Positions 10,692 through 20,149 of a DNA stretch of 43,640 nt are shown piece by piece. The DNA comes from Clostridiaceae bacterium. GTDB taxonomy: Bacteria > Bacillota > Clostridia > Peptostreptococcales > Tindalliaceae. Below the pieces are notes generated by a model. The model made no database searches. It was not told the DNA's origin and saw only the letters and a list, made by a program, of their open reading frames with translations. Where the stretch lies: assembly GCA_024635995.1 (NCBI GenBank), contig JAGXHW010000004.1, positions 1 through 43,640 of the forward strand, given 5' to 3'. Numbering within the stretch: the stretch's first letter is position 1; each line of letters begins with the position of its first letter. The position numbers were made by a program, and so were the translations under genes.

Positions 10692-11740
10692 GTACGTCTC
10701 TCACAGACATAGGCCCTCACCACGATATTGTTATCAGCACACGGGTACGCATTGCCCGTAATGTGGAGGGGTATTCTTTTCCGCATAAACTGAATGATGA
10801 CACGTCCTTTGCATTGATGAAAGATGTACAAACAGCCGTTAAGGCTTTTCCAGAGCATCAGGGGGATGACTATTCTTTTGTCAGGTTGAAACAATTAGAA
10901 AGTCTGGAAAGACAAGTCTATGTAGAAGAACATGTCATTAGTCCTGCTTTGTTGGCCAATGCCGGCAGGAGTGGTTTTTTTTACAATCAGACAAAAGGAA
11001 CCAGCATTATGGTCAATGAAGAGGACCATATCAGGATCCAAAACATGCAGCAAGGGTTTCAGCTGGAAGCTGCCTGGAATGAAGCGGACCAAGTGGATAA
11101 TATGCTGGGCAAAAAGTTGCCCTATGCTTTTGACGACACATTTGGGTACTTGACAGCCTGTCCAACAAATCTGGGAACAGGCACACGGGTTTCCATCATG
11201 CTTCATTTGCCAGCACTCACGCTGATGGGGCATATCGACGGGTTTATCCAGGCAGCAGGTCAACTGGGCTTTGCAGTCAGGGGACTTTTTGGTGAAGGCT
11301 CAGAATACATGGGCAACCTGTACCAGGTATCCAATCAAATTACACTGGGACTGGAAGAACATGAAATCATTTCAAGGCTGGAAGATGTGGTGGTTCAGGT
11401 GATCCAAAAGGAACGGCTGGCCAGAAGAAATTTGTTCGATAATAAAAAAATTGGTTTGGAAGACCGTATCTTTCGATCCCTTGGCATTTTGTCCTATGCC
11501 CGCAGTTTAACATGGAAGGAAGCCATGCAGTATTTATCCGATTTGAAACTGGGAACATCTCTGGGACTGATCAGCACCTGTACACTGGAAGAACTACGGA
11601 CATTGATGGAACTCATACAACCTGCAAAATTACAGCAGCATTGTGGCAAACTGATGGATGAAACAGAACGTGACCGTCAGCGGGCGGAATTAATCAGGTG
11701 CAAAATAAACGGAGGAGGAACGCAACATGTCAATGAATGA
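10688..11740 (+). CDS. mcsB: Protein arginine kinase McsB
   Basis: 350 aa. Phosphorylates arginine residues on misfolded proteins to mark them for ClpC-ClpP degradation, and inactivates CtsR. It has the phosphagen-kinase catalytic fold: nucleotide-binding STRVRIARN (17-25), the NEEDHIRIQ loop near 110-118, and the CPTNLGTGTRVS segment near 158-169 with the equivalent of the reactive Cys. The C-terminal RDRQRA (328-333) fits the RDXXRA phospho-arginine sensor motif of McsB. Overlaps mcsA by 4 nt and clpC by 14 nt, so the operon is tightly packed. Confidence 0.95.
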   Translation: MSTSLTDIGPHHDIVISTRVRIARNVEGYSFPHKLNDDTSFALMKDVQTAVKAFPEHQGDDYSFVRLKQLESLERQVYVEEHVISPALLANAGRSGFFYNQTKGTSIMVNEEDHIRIQNMQQGFQLEAAWNEADQVDNMLGKKLPYAFDDTFGYLTACPTNLGTGTRVSIMLHLPALTLMGHIDGFIQAAGQLGFAVRGLFGEGSEYMGNLYQVSNQITLGLEEHEIISRLEDVVVQVIQKERLARRNLFDNKKIGLEDRIFRSLGILSYARSLTWKEAMQYLSDLKLGTSLGLISTCTLEELRTLMELIQPAKLQQHCGKLMDETERDRQRAELIRCKINGGGTQHVNE

Positions 11741-14168
11741 ACGGTTCACTGAACGGGCACAGAAGGTGGTATTGCTGTCCCAGGAATTTGCTCAGCAATT
11801 TGGCCATAATTATGTAGGGACAGAACATTTACTGTTGGGCTTGTTGCAGGAAGGAGAAGGCGTGGCAGCGAACAGCCTGAAAAAACTGGGTGTGGAAGTG
11901 GAAACATTACAAGACAAAGTCATGCGTTCGGTGGGGGCTGGCCAGGGAAAAAGCCAGTTATTGGGCTTTACTCCCCGTACCAAGCGGATTTTTGAATTAA
12001 GTTCAGAGGAAGCAAGAAACCTGGGACACAATTACATTGGCACAGAACATTTGCTTCTGGGGCTGATTCAGGAAGGCGAAGGTGTTGCCAGCAAAATTCT
12101 ATTGGAGATGGGCATAAAGCCTGAACAAATCCGGGAACAAGTATTAAAGTTACTAAATACCGGGGATGAAAAAAAAGTGGGTTCCGAAGCGGAAAAAGAG
12201 ATAAAAGAGACGACTGTCTTAAATCAATACAGCCGAAACCTTAACCAGATGGCCAGAGAAGAGCGGATTGACCCGGTAGTGGGCCGTAATGAGGAAATCA
12301 ACAGGGTGATCCAGATCCTCAGCCGTCGTACGAAAAATAACCCTTGTGTCATTGGTGAGACAGGTGTGGGGAAAACCGCCATTGCAGAAGGGCTTGCGCA
12401 GAGAATTGTCGCTGGTGACGTACCCCAAAGCTTAAAAGACAAGCTGATTATCACCCTGGACCTGTCTGGGATGGTGGCAGGGGCAAAATACAGGGGAGAG
12501 TTTGAAGACCGTTTGAAAAAAGCCATGGAGGAAGTCAGGCAAGCAGGCAACATCATTTTATTTATTGATGAAATACACACCATCATCGGTGCTGGAGCAG
12601 CTGAGGGGGCTATTGATGCCTCAAATATATTAAAACCGTCCCTTGCAAGGGGTGAAATACAGGCTATTGGTGCCACAACACTGGATGAATATAAAAAGCA
12701 CATTGAGAAGGATGCCGCTCTTGAACGTCGGTTTATGCCCATCATCATCCAGGAACCTTCGCCGGAAGACGCTGTTCAGATCTTGACAGGACTCAGGGAC
12801 AAGTACGAAGCGCATCACCGCGTCAAGATTACAGACGAAGCCATTTATGCGGCAGTAGCCTTGTCTAACCGGTACATCTCTGACCGCTTTTTGCCAGACA
12901 AAGCCATTGACCTTGTTGATGAAGCCGCTTCAAAAATTCGATTGCAGACCATCACCACACCTCCTGACGTGAAAGACCTGGAAGAAAAACTTCAGAATCT
13001 CCGGAAGGAAAAGGAGGAAGCCATCAGTATTCAGGATTTTGAACGTGCTGCTGTGTTGCGGGATGAAGAGAAAGAAACGCAGGAAACCATCAAACAACAC
13101 AAGGACCAGTGGTATCAGATGAAGGAAAACCATAAGCCCATTGTGGGAGAAGAAGAAATTGCCGATATCGTGGCATCCTGGACAGGTATTCCTGTTAAAA
13201 AACTTCAACAGGAGGAATCTGAACGGTTGTTGCACATGGAAGAAATTCTCCACCAGCGGGTTGTGGGACAACACCAAGCCATTCAGTCGGTGGCAAAAGC
13301 CATTCGGCGTGCCAGGGTTGGATTAAAAGACCCAAAACGACCGATAGGATCCTTCGTTTTTCTGGGGCCTACAGGGGTTGGTAAAACTGAACTCTCCCGG
13401 GCTTTGGCAGAAGCCATTTTTGGCGATGAACAAGCCATGATTAGGTTGGACATGTCTGAATACATGGAAAAACACACGGTTTCAAAACTTATCGGATCAC
13501 CTCCGGGGTATGTTGGGTATGATGAAGGAGGGCAACTGACAGAAAAAGTCAGAAGAAAACCCTACTCCGTGATCCTCTTCGACGAGATTGAAAAAGCACA
13601 CCCTGAAGTGTTCAATGCGTTGCTACAAATCTTGGAGGATGGCCGTCTGACAGACAGCAAGGGCAGGGTGGTAAATTTTAAAGACACGATCGTTATCATG
13701 ACATCCAATGTGGGGGCACATAACATTAAAAAGCAAAAGACATTGGGGTTTGCTGCCAATGAAGTTCAGGAAAAACAGAACAGTTACGAAAAAATGAAAG
13801 ACAATGTCATGAGTGACCTGAAAAAGTCCTTTAAACCGGAATTTCTGAATCGGATTGATGATATCATTGTGTTTCATCACCTGGATGAGGAAGATATATC
13901 CCAAATTGTTGAATTAATGGTGGAAGAACTGACGAAAAGACTGAAGAACCTTGGCATAGAAATTCAACTGTCCCAAGAGGCCAAACACCTCATAGGGAGG
14001 AAGGGGTTCGATGTCATGTACGGAGCACGGCCATTGAAAAGAACAATACAGAAACTGTTGGAAGACAGACTGACAGAGGAAATTCTCAAGGGCAATCTGC
14101 CCCAGGGTTCCACCATTCATGTGGGTGCAGAGGATGAACAGCTCACGTTCCAACGTCAAACACTTTAA
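11727..14168 (+). CDS. clpC: ATP-dependent Clp protease ATP-binding subunit ClpC
   Basis: 813 aa. Hsp100 unfoldase that feeds arginine-phosphorylated or adaptor-delivered proteins to ClpP. Two N-terminal Clp_N repeats (about 5-145), AAA+ domain 1 with Walker A GETGVGKT at 210-217 (the usual Pro is Thr) and Walker B LFIDEIH, a UVR-containing middle domain near 420-475, and AAA+ domain 2 with Walker A GPTGVGKT at 547-554 and the pore motif GYVGYDEGG. GGAGGAGG at 11711-11718 supports ATG 11727; ATG 11733 is also possible. Expression should be controlled by CtsR from the promoter at 9617. Length is typical for ClpC. Confidence 0.96.
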   Translation: MSMNERFTERAQKVVLLSQEFAQQFGHNYVGTEHLLLGLLQEGEGVAANSLKKLGVEVETLQDKVMRSVGAGQGKSQLLGFTPRTKRIFELSSEEARNLGHNYIGTEHLLLGLIQEGEGVASKILLEMGIKPEQIREQVLKLLNTGDEKKVGSEAEKEIKETTVLNQYSRNLNQMAREERIDPVVGRNEEINRVIQILSRRTKNNPCVIGETGVGKTAIAEGLAQRIVAGDVPQSLKDKLIITLDLSGMVAGAKYRGEFEDRLKKAMEEVRQAGNIILFIDEIHTIIGAGAAEGAIDASNILKPSLARGEIQAIGATTLDEYKKHIEKDAALERRFMPIIIQEPSPEDAVQILTGLRDKYEAHHRVKITDEAIYAAVALSNRYISDRFLPDKAIDLVDEAASKIRLQTITTPPDVKDLEEKLQNLRKEKEEAISIQDFERAAVLRDEEKETQETIKQHKDQWYQMKENHKPIVGEEEIADIVASWTGIPVKKLQQEESERLLHMEEILHQRVVGQHQAIQSVAKAIRRARVGLKDPKRPIGSFVFLGPTGVGKTELSRALAEAIFGDEQAMIRLDMSEYMEKHTVSKLIGSPPGYVGYDEGGQLTEKVRRKPYSVILFDEIEKAHPEVFNALLQILEDGRLTDSKGRVVNFKDTIVIMTSNVGAHNIKKQKTLGFAANEVQEKQNSYEKMKDNVMSDLKKSFKPEFLNRIDDIIVFHHLDEEDISQIVELMVEELTKRLKNLGIEIQLSQEAKHLIGRKGFDVMYGARPLKRTIQKLLEDRLTEEILKGNLPQGSTIHVGAEDEQLTFQRQTL

Positions 14169-14179
14169 CGGAGGCATCT

Positions 14180-15553
14180 ATGAAAAAATCAAAAAAAATC
14201 TTTGTATGCAGGGATTGTGGTTATGAGAGTCCCAAGTGGCTGGGACAGTGTCCAGGATGCCAGGAATGGGCCACCCTGGAAGAATTTCAGGAAGCGGCTT
14301 CATCGAAAAACAGAATCACCGGTTTGAAGCGTGAGAGAAGAAAACCTCAATCCATAGGCAAAATTCCCACAGGCATTGAAAAAAGATATATGACTGGCAT
14401 TGGAGAGTTTGACAGGGTGCTGGGGGGTGGGTTGACCCAGGGCTCTCTTGTTTTGATCTCTGGCGAACCGGGTGTTGGAAAATCCACCCTGATTCTTCAG
14501 GCAGGTAGCGAAATTGCCAAAAATTCAGGTACTGTGCTCTATGTGACTGGGGAGGAATCAGAAGAGCAAATTCACTTTAGAGCTGCCAGAACGGGGGCAA
14601 TGGCAGAAAAATTATTGGTGGTTTCTGAGACAGATGTGATTAATATACTGGATGACATACAACGCATTAACCCTGTCTTTGTTATCATTGACAGTGTTCA
14701 AACCCTGTTTCATCCAGAGCTGACCTCAGCCCCTGGTACTGTCTCTCAGATCAAGGAGTGTGTTAACGGACTGATGCGCAAAGCAAAAGAGGCGAATATT
14801 GCCATGATGTTGGTAGCCCATGTGACAAAACAAGGAGATTTGGCAGGACCAAGGGTGATCGAGCATATCGTTGATACCGTACTTCATTTTGAAGGTGAAC
14901 GCACACAGGAATACAGAATTCTTCGTTCTGTGAAAAATCGATTTGGCACCACCAGTGAAATTGGTGTTTTTGAAATGAGGCAGGAAGGGTTAATGGAAGT
15001 GGGCAATCCGTCAGCGCTGTTTCTGGAATCTTTAAACATGGAGGAAGAGGGGGCTATGGTGGCGGCTGTCATGGAAGGAACAAGGCCTCTCTTGGTAGAG
15101 CTTCAAGCCCTTGTAGCGCCTTGTAATGCAGGGTTTCCAAGACGCACCACTGTGGGGGCTGATAGCAACCGCCTGGGCTTAATGATAGCAGTATTGGAAA
15201 AGAAAATAGGCATACCACTAATGGAACAGGATGTTTATTTAAATGTCATCGGGGGTTTGAAGCTGGAAGGAACTGCCGCCGACCTGGCCATGTCTTTGGC
15301 CATGTATTCAAGTTTTAGGGGAAAAACGCTTCCGGTGAAAAGCACTGCAGCCATCGGGGAAATCAGTCTGACTGGAGAAGTGAGACCAGTGGGGCAAATT
15401 GAAAAAATGTTGAAAGAAGCCCAAAAACTGGGCTTTACCAGGTGCCTGATTCCACAACGAAATCTAGCCAAACTGACTCCGGTTAAAGGCATCCAGGTCA
15501 TTGGTGTGAGCACCTTACATGAAGCTATTAAAAAGGTGTTTGACCTTCACTGA
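14180..15553 (+). CDS. radA: DNA repair protein RadA
   Basis: 457 aa. RecA-like branch-migration helicase used in homologous recombination. N-terminal zinc finger C10/C13 and C24/C27, Walker A GEPGVGKST at 95-103, the diagnostic KNRFG motif at 252-256, and a C-terminal Lon protease-like domain without protease activity (EISLTGEVRPVGQIEKM near 395). It follows clpC by 11 nt with GGAGG in between, so it is probably the last gene of the stress operon. No terminator is visible after it, but a strong new promoter begins 90 nt downstream. Confidence 0.96.
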   Translation: MKKSKKIFVCRDCGYESPKWLGQCPGCQEWATLEEFQEAASSKNRITGLKRERRKPQSIGKIPTGIEKRYMTGIGEFDRVLGGGLTQGSLVLISGEPGVGKSTLILQAGSEIAKNSGTVLYVTGEESEEQIHFRAARTGAMAEKLLVVSETDVINILDDIQRINPVFVIIDSVQTLFHPELTSAPGTVSQIKECVNGLMRKAKEANIAMMLVAHVTKQGDLAGPRVIEHIVDTVLHFEGERTQEYRILRSVKNRFGTTSEIGVFEMRQEGLMEVGNPSALFLESLNMEEEGAMVAAVMEGTRPLLVELQALVAPCNAGFPRRTTVGADSNRLGLMIAVLEKKIGIPLMEQDVYLNVIGGLKLEGTAADLAMSLAMYSSFRGKTLPVKSTAAIGEISLTGEVRPVGQIEKMLKEAQKLGFTRCLIPQRNLAKLTPVKGIQVIGVSTLHEAIKKVFDLH

Positions 15554-15643
15554 TTAAAAGAATGTCCTGGTTATGGATGGAGCGGCGAGGAAGAATGTTG
15601 ACAGATGGTTTTACCTGTGATAATATTCTATGTTTGCGCTTTG

Positions 15644-15672
15644 TTGACAGTTGGAGGCCTCTGCGGTATACT
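15644..15672 (+). promoter_or_regulatory. Strong promoter for the CarD-like gene
   Basis: TTGACA (15644-15649), 17-bp spacer, TATACT (15667-15672): close to the sigma-A consensus. The predicted start near 15680 confirms that translation begins at 15715 rather than at upstream in-frame codons. Confidence 0.85.
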
Positions 15673-15714
15673 TATAAGGGAGTATTAGTATTTGCAGAGT
15701 CTGGAGGGTTGGTC

Positions 15715-16191
15715 ATGTTTAAAATTGGAGATCGAATTGCGTACCCGGTGCATGGCGCAGGTGTCATTGAAGCAATTGAAGAAAGAAATATCTTGGGAGA
15801 AGACAGACGGTATTATGTGATGCGCATGCCGCTGAATGACATGAAAGTCATGATTCCTCTGGAGAATGTAGAAGAAATTGGTGTGAGGCATATTATCAGT
15901 TTTGAAGAACTGAGCCGTGTTTTTGCCGTATTGTCAGCTGATGTCACAAAAATGCCCCAAAACTGGAACAGAAGGTACCGTGCCAACATGGACCGTATTA
16001 AAAGCGGTGATATTTACGAGGTGGCAGAAGTGGTGCGAAACCTGGTTTTACGTGACCGGGAAAAATCACTGTCCACAGGTGAACGAAAAATTTTAAACAA
16101 TGCACGCCAAATTCTATTGAGCGAAATTATTTTAGCTGGAAATCTACCGGAAAGCGAAGCAACGGATATGATTGATAATGTGATTAAGTAA
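15715..16191 (+). CDS. carD: CarD/CdnL-family transcription regulator
   Basis: 158 aa. Begins MFKIGDRIAYPVHGAGVIE, the Tudor-like RNA-polymerase-interacting domain shared with TRCF, which binds the beta subunit lobe. The C-terminal half is helical (about 75-158) and corresponds to the DNA-binding domain that stabilises open promoter complexes. The start is chosen from the promoter and from GGAGGG at 15702-15707; the frame is open from 15562, but that part lies upstream of the promoter. The radA-carD junction in many Clostridia contains disA; it is absent here. Function in this organism, probably rRNA or stress promoter control, is inference from the family. Confidence 0.88.
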   Translation: MFKIGDRIAYPVHGAGVIEAIEERNILGEDRRYYVMRMPLNDMKVMIPLENVEEIGVRHIISFEELSRVFAVLSADVTKMPQNWNRRYRANMDRIKSGDIYEVAEVVRNLVLRDREKSLSTGERKILNNARQILLSEIILAGNLPESEATDMIDNVIK

Positions 16192-16243
16192 AAGTGGCCA
16201 GATCAGGAGCATCAACGAAAACATTTCCGTAAAGCCCATTTTC

Positions 16244-16252
16244 TGATATACT
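16244..16252 (+). promoter_or_regulatory. Possible extended -10 promoter for yacL-ispDF
   Basis: TGATATACT is an extended -10 element 99 nt before the yacL start. The -35 (TTTCCG at 16224) is poor. It would let the yacL-ispD-ispF cluster be expressed apart from carD. Confidence 0.45.
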
Positions 16253-16351
16253 CAGATAGTGTGCGATGGAGTGTTTTTCTGTTGGATGTTTCTTTTTTTG
16301 GGTAACGAATCAGTAAGGATGAATAACATTGTTGGAAGGGAGGTGAAAGTA

Positions 16352-17443
16352 ATGAATCGGATGTTAAAGTGGGTTGTGACAATGCTGGGAGGTTTGTCAG
16401 GTGTGGCAGGGTATGTTTTTCTGACACGTCATAGTGAAATCATTGTGATCCAGGGGTTGGCGCTTTTTTTATTCGGACTTATAGCAGCTGCTATCATTAG
16501 CGGCGGTATTTTTTTTGTATTGTCCCCCTGGTTGATCAACCTGGGGAGAAATTTTGCCAACTGGATTATCAATGAACTGTCCGGTGTACCGGTGGAAAAA
16601 CTTGTTACCGGCTCAGGAGGGTTAATCGCAGGTTTGATTGTGGCATACCTCATCAGTGGTCTGTTGAATAATATTCCAATACCTTTTATCGGGGCCATTT
16701 TGTCTGTGGTTGTCTATCTTTTTATGGGCTACCTGGGCATTAACCTGGCCACGAAAGCAGGAGAGTATGTCAACCTGGGCAATGTCTTGAAAAAAAATGT
16801 GCTGAGAAACGAAGACCATCCCAAGCCTTTGGAACAGGCACAGGAAGGGGTTCCCAAAATACTGGACACTAGTGTCATCATCGATGGCCGAATTGCAGAT
16901 ATTTGTCGAACCGGGTTTGTGGAAGGGCCATTAATCATACCGGAATTTGTTTTGGAAGAACTAAGGCATATTGCGGACTCTTCAGTAGCGCTTAAACGCA
17001 ACAGAGGGCGTCGGGGCCTGGATGTATTGGCAATGATCCAGAAGGATTTACAGGTTGAAGTGCAAATTGTATCGAAGGATTTTCCGGATGTGCATGAAGT
17101 GGACATCAAGCTGCTGAAACTGGCACAAAGCATCCATGGAAAAGTGGTAACCAATGATTATAATCTGAATAAAGTAGCTTCACTGCAGGGCGTGGAAGTC
17201 TTAAACATTAATGAACTGGCCAATGCAGTCAAGCCGGTGGTACTTCCTGGAGAAGAAATGCAGATTGAAGTGATCAAAGACGGGAAGGAAGCCGGACAAG
17301 GTTTGGCTTACCTGGATGATGGCACCATGATCGTTGTTGAGAATGGCCGGCGTTATATAGGAGAGTCCGTTGATGTTCAAGTCACCAGTGTTCTGCAGAC
17401 AGCTGCCGGCAGGATGATTTTTGCCAGACCGAACAGTAAATAA
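16352..17443 (+). CDS. yacL: Membrane protein with PIN and TRAM domains (YacL type)
   Basis: 363 aa. Four predicted membrane segments (about 8-25, 32-58, 88-106, 110-132) are followed by a cytoplasmic PIN nuclease-fold domain starting [13 protein letters not shown], with acidic residues D172 and D178, and later [12 protein letters not shown]. The C-terminal TRAM domain (about 300-360; [18 protein letters not shown]) is a predicted RNA-binding fold. The protein is a conserved neighbour of ispD in Firmicutes; its substrate is not known. ATG 16352 is preferred because GGGAGGTG lies 7-13 nt upstream; in-frame codons at 16259 and 16319 lack a good site. Confidence 0.88.
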   Translation: MNRMLKWVVTMLGGLSGVAGYVFLTRHSEIIVIQGLALFLFGLIAAAIISGGIFFVLSPWLINLGRNFANWIINELSGVPVEKLVTGSGGLIAGLIVAYLISGLLNNIPIPFIGAILSVVVYLFMGYLGINLATKAGEYVNLGNVLKKNVLRNEDHPKPLEQAQEGVPKILDTSVIIDGRIADICRTGFVEGPLIIPEFVLEELRHIADSSVALKRNRGRRGLDVLAMIQKDLQVEVQIVSKDFPDVHEVDIKLLKLAQSIHGKVVTNDYNLNKVASLQGVEVLNINELANAVKPVVLPGEEMQIEVIKDGKEAGQGLAYLDDGTMIVVENGRRYIGESVDVQVTSVLQTAAGRMIFARPNSK

Positions 17444-17461
17444 TGGATAGAGGGATTTGTC

Positions 17462-18154
17462 ATGACATTCTTGTCAATCATCATTGTGGCAGCCGGTACC
17501 GGCAGCCGTATGCAATCTGCGGAACACAAGCAGTTTCTACAGCTTGGCGGAAAACCTGTTCTGGAATTCACTATCAGAACCTTTGAGCTGCACCCCATGG
17601 TGCGGGAGATCATCGTCGTTTCCCATGCGACAGAAGTGTCGCGCGTGATGAAAGAAATCATTACACCGGGCGGGTTTAAGAAGGTGAAGAAAGTTATCCC
17701 GGGAGGAGATACCCGCACTGATTCAGTCAAAGCAGGCCTTCGGATGCTATCCGGGGAGGCAACCCATGTGGCTGTGCATGACGGAGCACGACCATTGATA
17801 ACCCAGGCCATGCTTGACAATGTTTTTACACAGGGGATTGTCACGGGGGCAGCCATCCTGGCGGTTAAAGTAACAGACACCATAAAAGAAACCGATGAAA
17901 AAGGCAAGGTTATTTCCACCATTCCACGAAATGTGTTGTGGGCAGCACAAACACCCCAAGTTTTTGCCAGGGAGTGGCTGGAAACCGCCTATAAAAGCCT
18001 GCCATCGGGTGCTTCTGCGACGGATGACGCAGCGGTTCTTGAAGCTGCCGGATATTCAGTGTATACTGTTGAATGCAGTAAAGAGAATATGAAAATTACA
18101 GTTCCGTCAGACTTGATTCAGGCGGAAATAATTTTACAGACCAGGAGGCAGTGA
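17462..18154 (+). CDS. ispD: 2-C-methyl-D-erythritol 4-phosphate cytidylyltransferase
   Basis: 230 aa. Third step of the MEP isoprenoid pathway: joins CTP and MEP to give CDP-ME. The nucleotide-binding loop AAGTGSRM (10-17) is followed by KQF, the VHDGARPL motif near 101-108 and AATPQ-like AAQTPQVF near 161-168. Length fits a stand-alone IspD. It lies one base ahead of ispF, so the two are co-transcribed and probably coupled; a GAGGG site precedes it. Confidence 0.96.
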   Translation: MTFLSIIIVAAGTGSRMQSAEHKQFLQLGGKPVLEFTIRTFELHPMVREIIVVSHATEVSRVMKEIITPGGFKKVKKVIPGGDTRTDSVKAGLRMLSGEATHVAVHDGARPLITQAMLDNVFTQGIVTGAAILAVKVTDTIKETDEKGKVISTIPRNVLWAAQTPQVFAREWLETAYKSLPSGASATDDAAVLEAAGYSVYTVECSKENMKITVPSDLIQAEIILQTRRQ

Positions 18155-18155
18155 C

Positions 18156-18626
18156 ATGCGGATAGGTACGGGATACGATGTGCATGCGTTTGTAATGGAC
18201 AGAAAGCTGATCATGGGTGGTGTGGAAATACCTCACCATAAGGGGTTGGCAGGCCATTCCGATGCGGATGTACTCACCCATGCGGTAATGGACGCATTGT
18301 TGGGGGCAGCCGGCTTAGGAGACATCGGAAGTTTATTTCCTGATTCAGATCCGGCCTATCAGGGAATAAACAGTATGATTTTGTTGCGGCAAGTGGTAGA
18401 CTTGATGAAAGATCACCAATACCGGATCGAATACATGGATACTGTGATCATCGCCCAACGTCCCAGAATGGCCCCTTTTATTGAGAGAATGAGAAAAAAC
18501 CTGGCTTCATCAATGAACATTGAAGAAAGCCGTATTAACATAAAAGCAACAACAACGGAAAACCTGGGATTTGAAGGCAGAGAAGAGGGCATTGCCGCCC
18601 AGGCAGTGGTTTTGTTACAGGAATAG
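18156..18626 (+). CDS. ispF: 2-C-methyl-D-erythritol 2,4-cyclodiphosphate synthase
   Basis: 156 aa. Cyclises CDP-ME 2-phosphate to MEcPP with loss of CMP in the MEP pathway. The zinc ligands D8 and H10 (GYDVHAF) and H42 (the HHKGLAGHSDADVLTHA region) are present, as is the C-terminal TTTENLGFEGREEGIAA segment. Normal length for this homotrimer. IspE, the kinase between IspD and IspF in the pathway, is not in the window. Confidence 0.96.
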   Translation: MRIGTGYDVHAFVMDRKLIMGGVEIPHHKGLAGHSDADVLTHAVMDALLGAAGLGDIGSLFPDSDPAYQGINSMILLRQVVDLMKDHQYRIEYMDTVIIAQRPRMAPFIERMRKNLASSMNIEESRINIKATTTENLGFEGREEGIAAQAVVLLQE

Positions 18627-18678
18627 ATGTTCAGGTGATTATGTGTGGACTAACAAAAAATGGGAGGAGCAATAAAGT

Positions 18679-20121
18679 ATGGCAAAGAAACAAAAGCAGT
18701 TTGTTGAAGAAATCACACCAATGGAGACGGATTTTGCCCAATGGTATACGGATGTCATTAAAAAAACAGACATGGTCGATTATTCCCCTGTGAAAGGGTT
18801 CATGGTTATTAAGCACTATGGGTATGCCATCTGGGAAAACATTCAGGCTTATATGGACAAGCGGTTCAAGGAAACAGGCCATAAAAACTGTTACTTCCCC
18901 CTGCTGATTCCCGAAAGCCTGCTGCAAAAAGAAGCAGAACATGTGGAAGGTTTTGCACCTGAAGTGGCATGGGTAACCCACGGCGGAGACGAAGAGCTGG
19001 CAGAACGGTTGTGCATTCGACCCACATCAGAAACCATTATTTGTGCCATGTATTCAAAATGGCTGAACTCTTACCGTGACTTACCATTTATGTACAACCA
19101 ATGGTGTAACGTCGTCCGTTGGGAAAAGAGCACGCGCCCCTTTTTAAGAACCTCTGAGTTTCTTTGGCAGGAAGGCCACACCCTTCATGAAACCTATGAC
19201 GAAGCCCAGTCAGAAACCCTGCAGATGTTAAACGTGTATAAAGAAACTGCTGAAAACCTATTGGCGATCCCGGTGATCATCGGTCAGAAAACAGATCGGG
19301 AAAAATTTGCCGGTGCCTACGCCACTTACACCATGGAAGCCCTGATGCATGATGGAAAAGCCTTGCAGGCAGGCACATCCCATAATTTAGGCCAGCATTT
19401 TACGAAAGCCTTTGACATCGAATACTTGGACAGAGACGGCACGCTAAAAAATCCGTACCATACCTCCTGGGGTGTTTCAACCAGGCTGATCGGCGGGATT
19501 ATCATGGTACACGGCGATAACCGGGGTCTTTCCCTGCCGCCGGGCATTGCACCCATACAAGCAGTTATTGTGCCCATTGCAGCCCACAAGGGTGGTGTTA
19601 ATGAGGCGGCTCAGGAGTTGTATGCTGAAATGAAATCGTTGTACCGAATGGAATTGGATGACAGGGATCAATACTCTCCAGGCTGGAAATTCAATGAGTG
19701 GGAAATGAAAGGGGTTCCGGTACGTATTGAAATTGGCCCCCGTGACCTTGAACAAAACCAGGTGGTGTTATTTAGAAGAGACACGCTGGAAAAAGAAGTT
19801 TGTCCCCTTGACCAGGTAAAAGAAAGAGTTGGTCTTCTCTTGGAGGAAACTCAAAAAAACCTGCTGGTTAAGGCACGGGAAATGCGTGACCAGAAGACCT
19901 ATACCGTTCAGGACGAGGCAGAGTTCAAACGAATCATGAAGGAGTCACCGGGGTTTATCAAAGCCATGTGGTGCGGTGATGAAGCATGTGAAGAAAAGAT
20001 TAAGACGGAGACAGGTGCCACCATTAGGTGCATTCCTTTTGAACAGGAAAAACTGGGAGACACATGTCCCTTCTGTAACAAACCGGCAGATAAAATGGTT
20101 TATTATGCAAAAGCCTACTAA
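18679..20121 (+). CDS. proS: Prolyl-tRNA synthetase, archaeal/eukaryotic type
   Basis: 480 aa. Charges tRNA-Pro. This is the shorter type-3 enzyme found in archaea, eukaryotes and some Clostridia: it lacks the about 180-residue editing insertion of E. coli-type ProRS and ends with a zinc-binding domain (Cys pattern CGDEAC...C...CPFC, residues about 432-468) and a C-terminal Tyr. Class II motif 2 is visible as [16 protein letters not shown] near 153-168, and motif 3 [16 protein letters not shown] near 270. GGGAGGAGC at 18661-18669 supports the start. It heads a pair of aminoacyl-tRNA synthetase genes with gltX. Confidence 0.96.
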   Translation: MAKKQKQFVEEITPMETDFAQWYTDVIKKTDMVDYSPVKGFMVIKHYGYAIWENIQAYMDKRFKETGHKNCYFPLLIPESLLQKEAEHVEGFAPEVAWVTHGGDEELAERLCIRPTSETIICAMYSKWLNSYRDLPFMYNQWCNVVRWEKSTRPFLRTSEFLWQEGHTLHETYDEAQSETLQMLNVYKETAENLLAIPVIIGQKTDREKFAGAYATYTMEALMHDGKALQAGTSHNLGQHFTKAFDIEYLDRDGTLKNPYHTSWGVSTRLIGGIIMVHGDNRGLSLPPGIAPIQAVIVPIAAHKGGVNEAAQELYAEMKSLYRMELDDRDQYSPGWKFNEWEMKGVPVRIEIGPRDLEQNQVVLFRRDTLEKEVCPLDQVKERVGLLLEETQKNLLVKAREMRDQKTYTVQDEAEFKRIMKESPGFIKAMWCGDEACEEKIKTETGATIRCIPFEQEKLGDTCPFCNKPADKMVYYAKAY

Positions 20122-20149
20122 TTGTAGTACATGGAAAGGAGGCCGCGGG

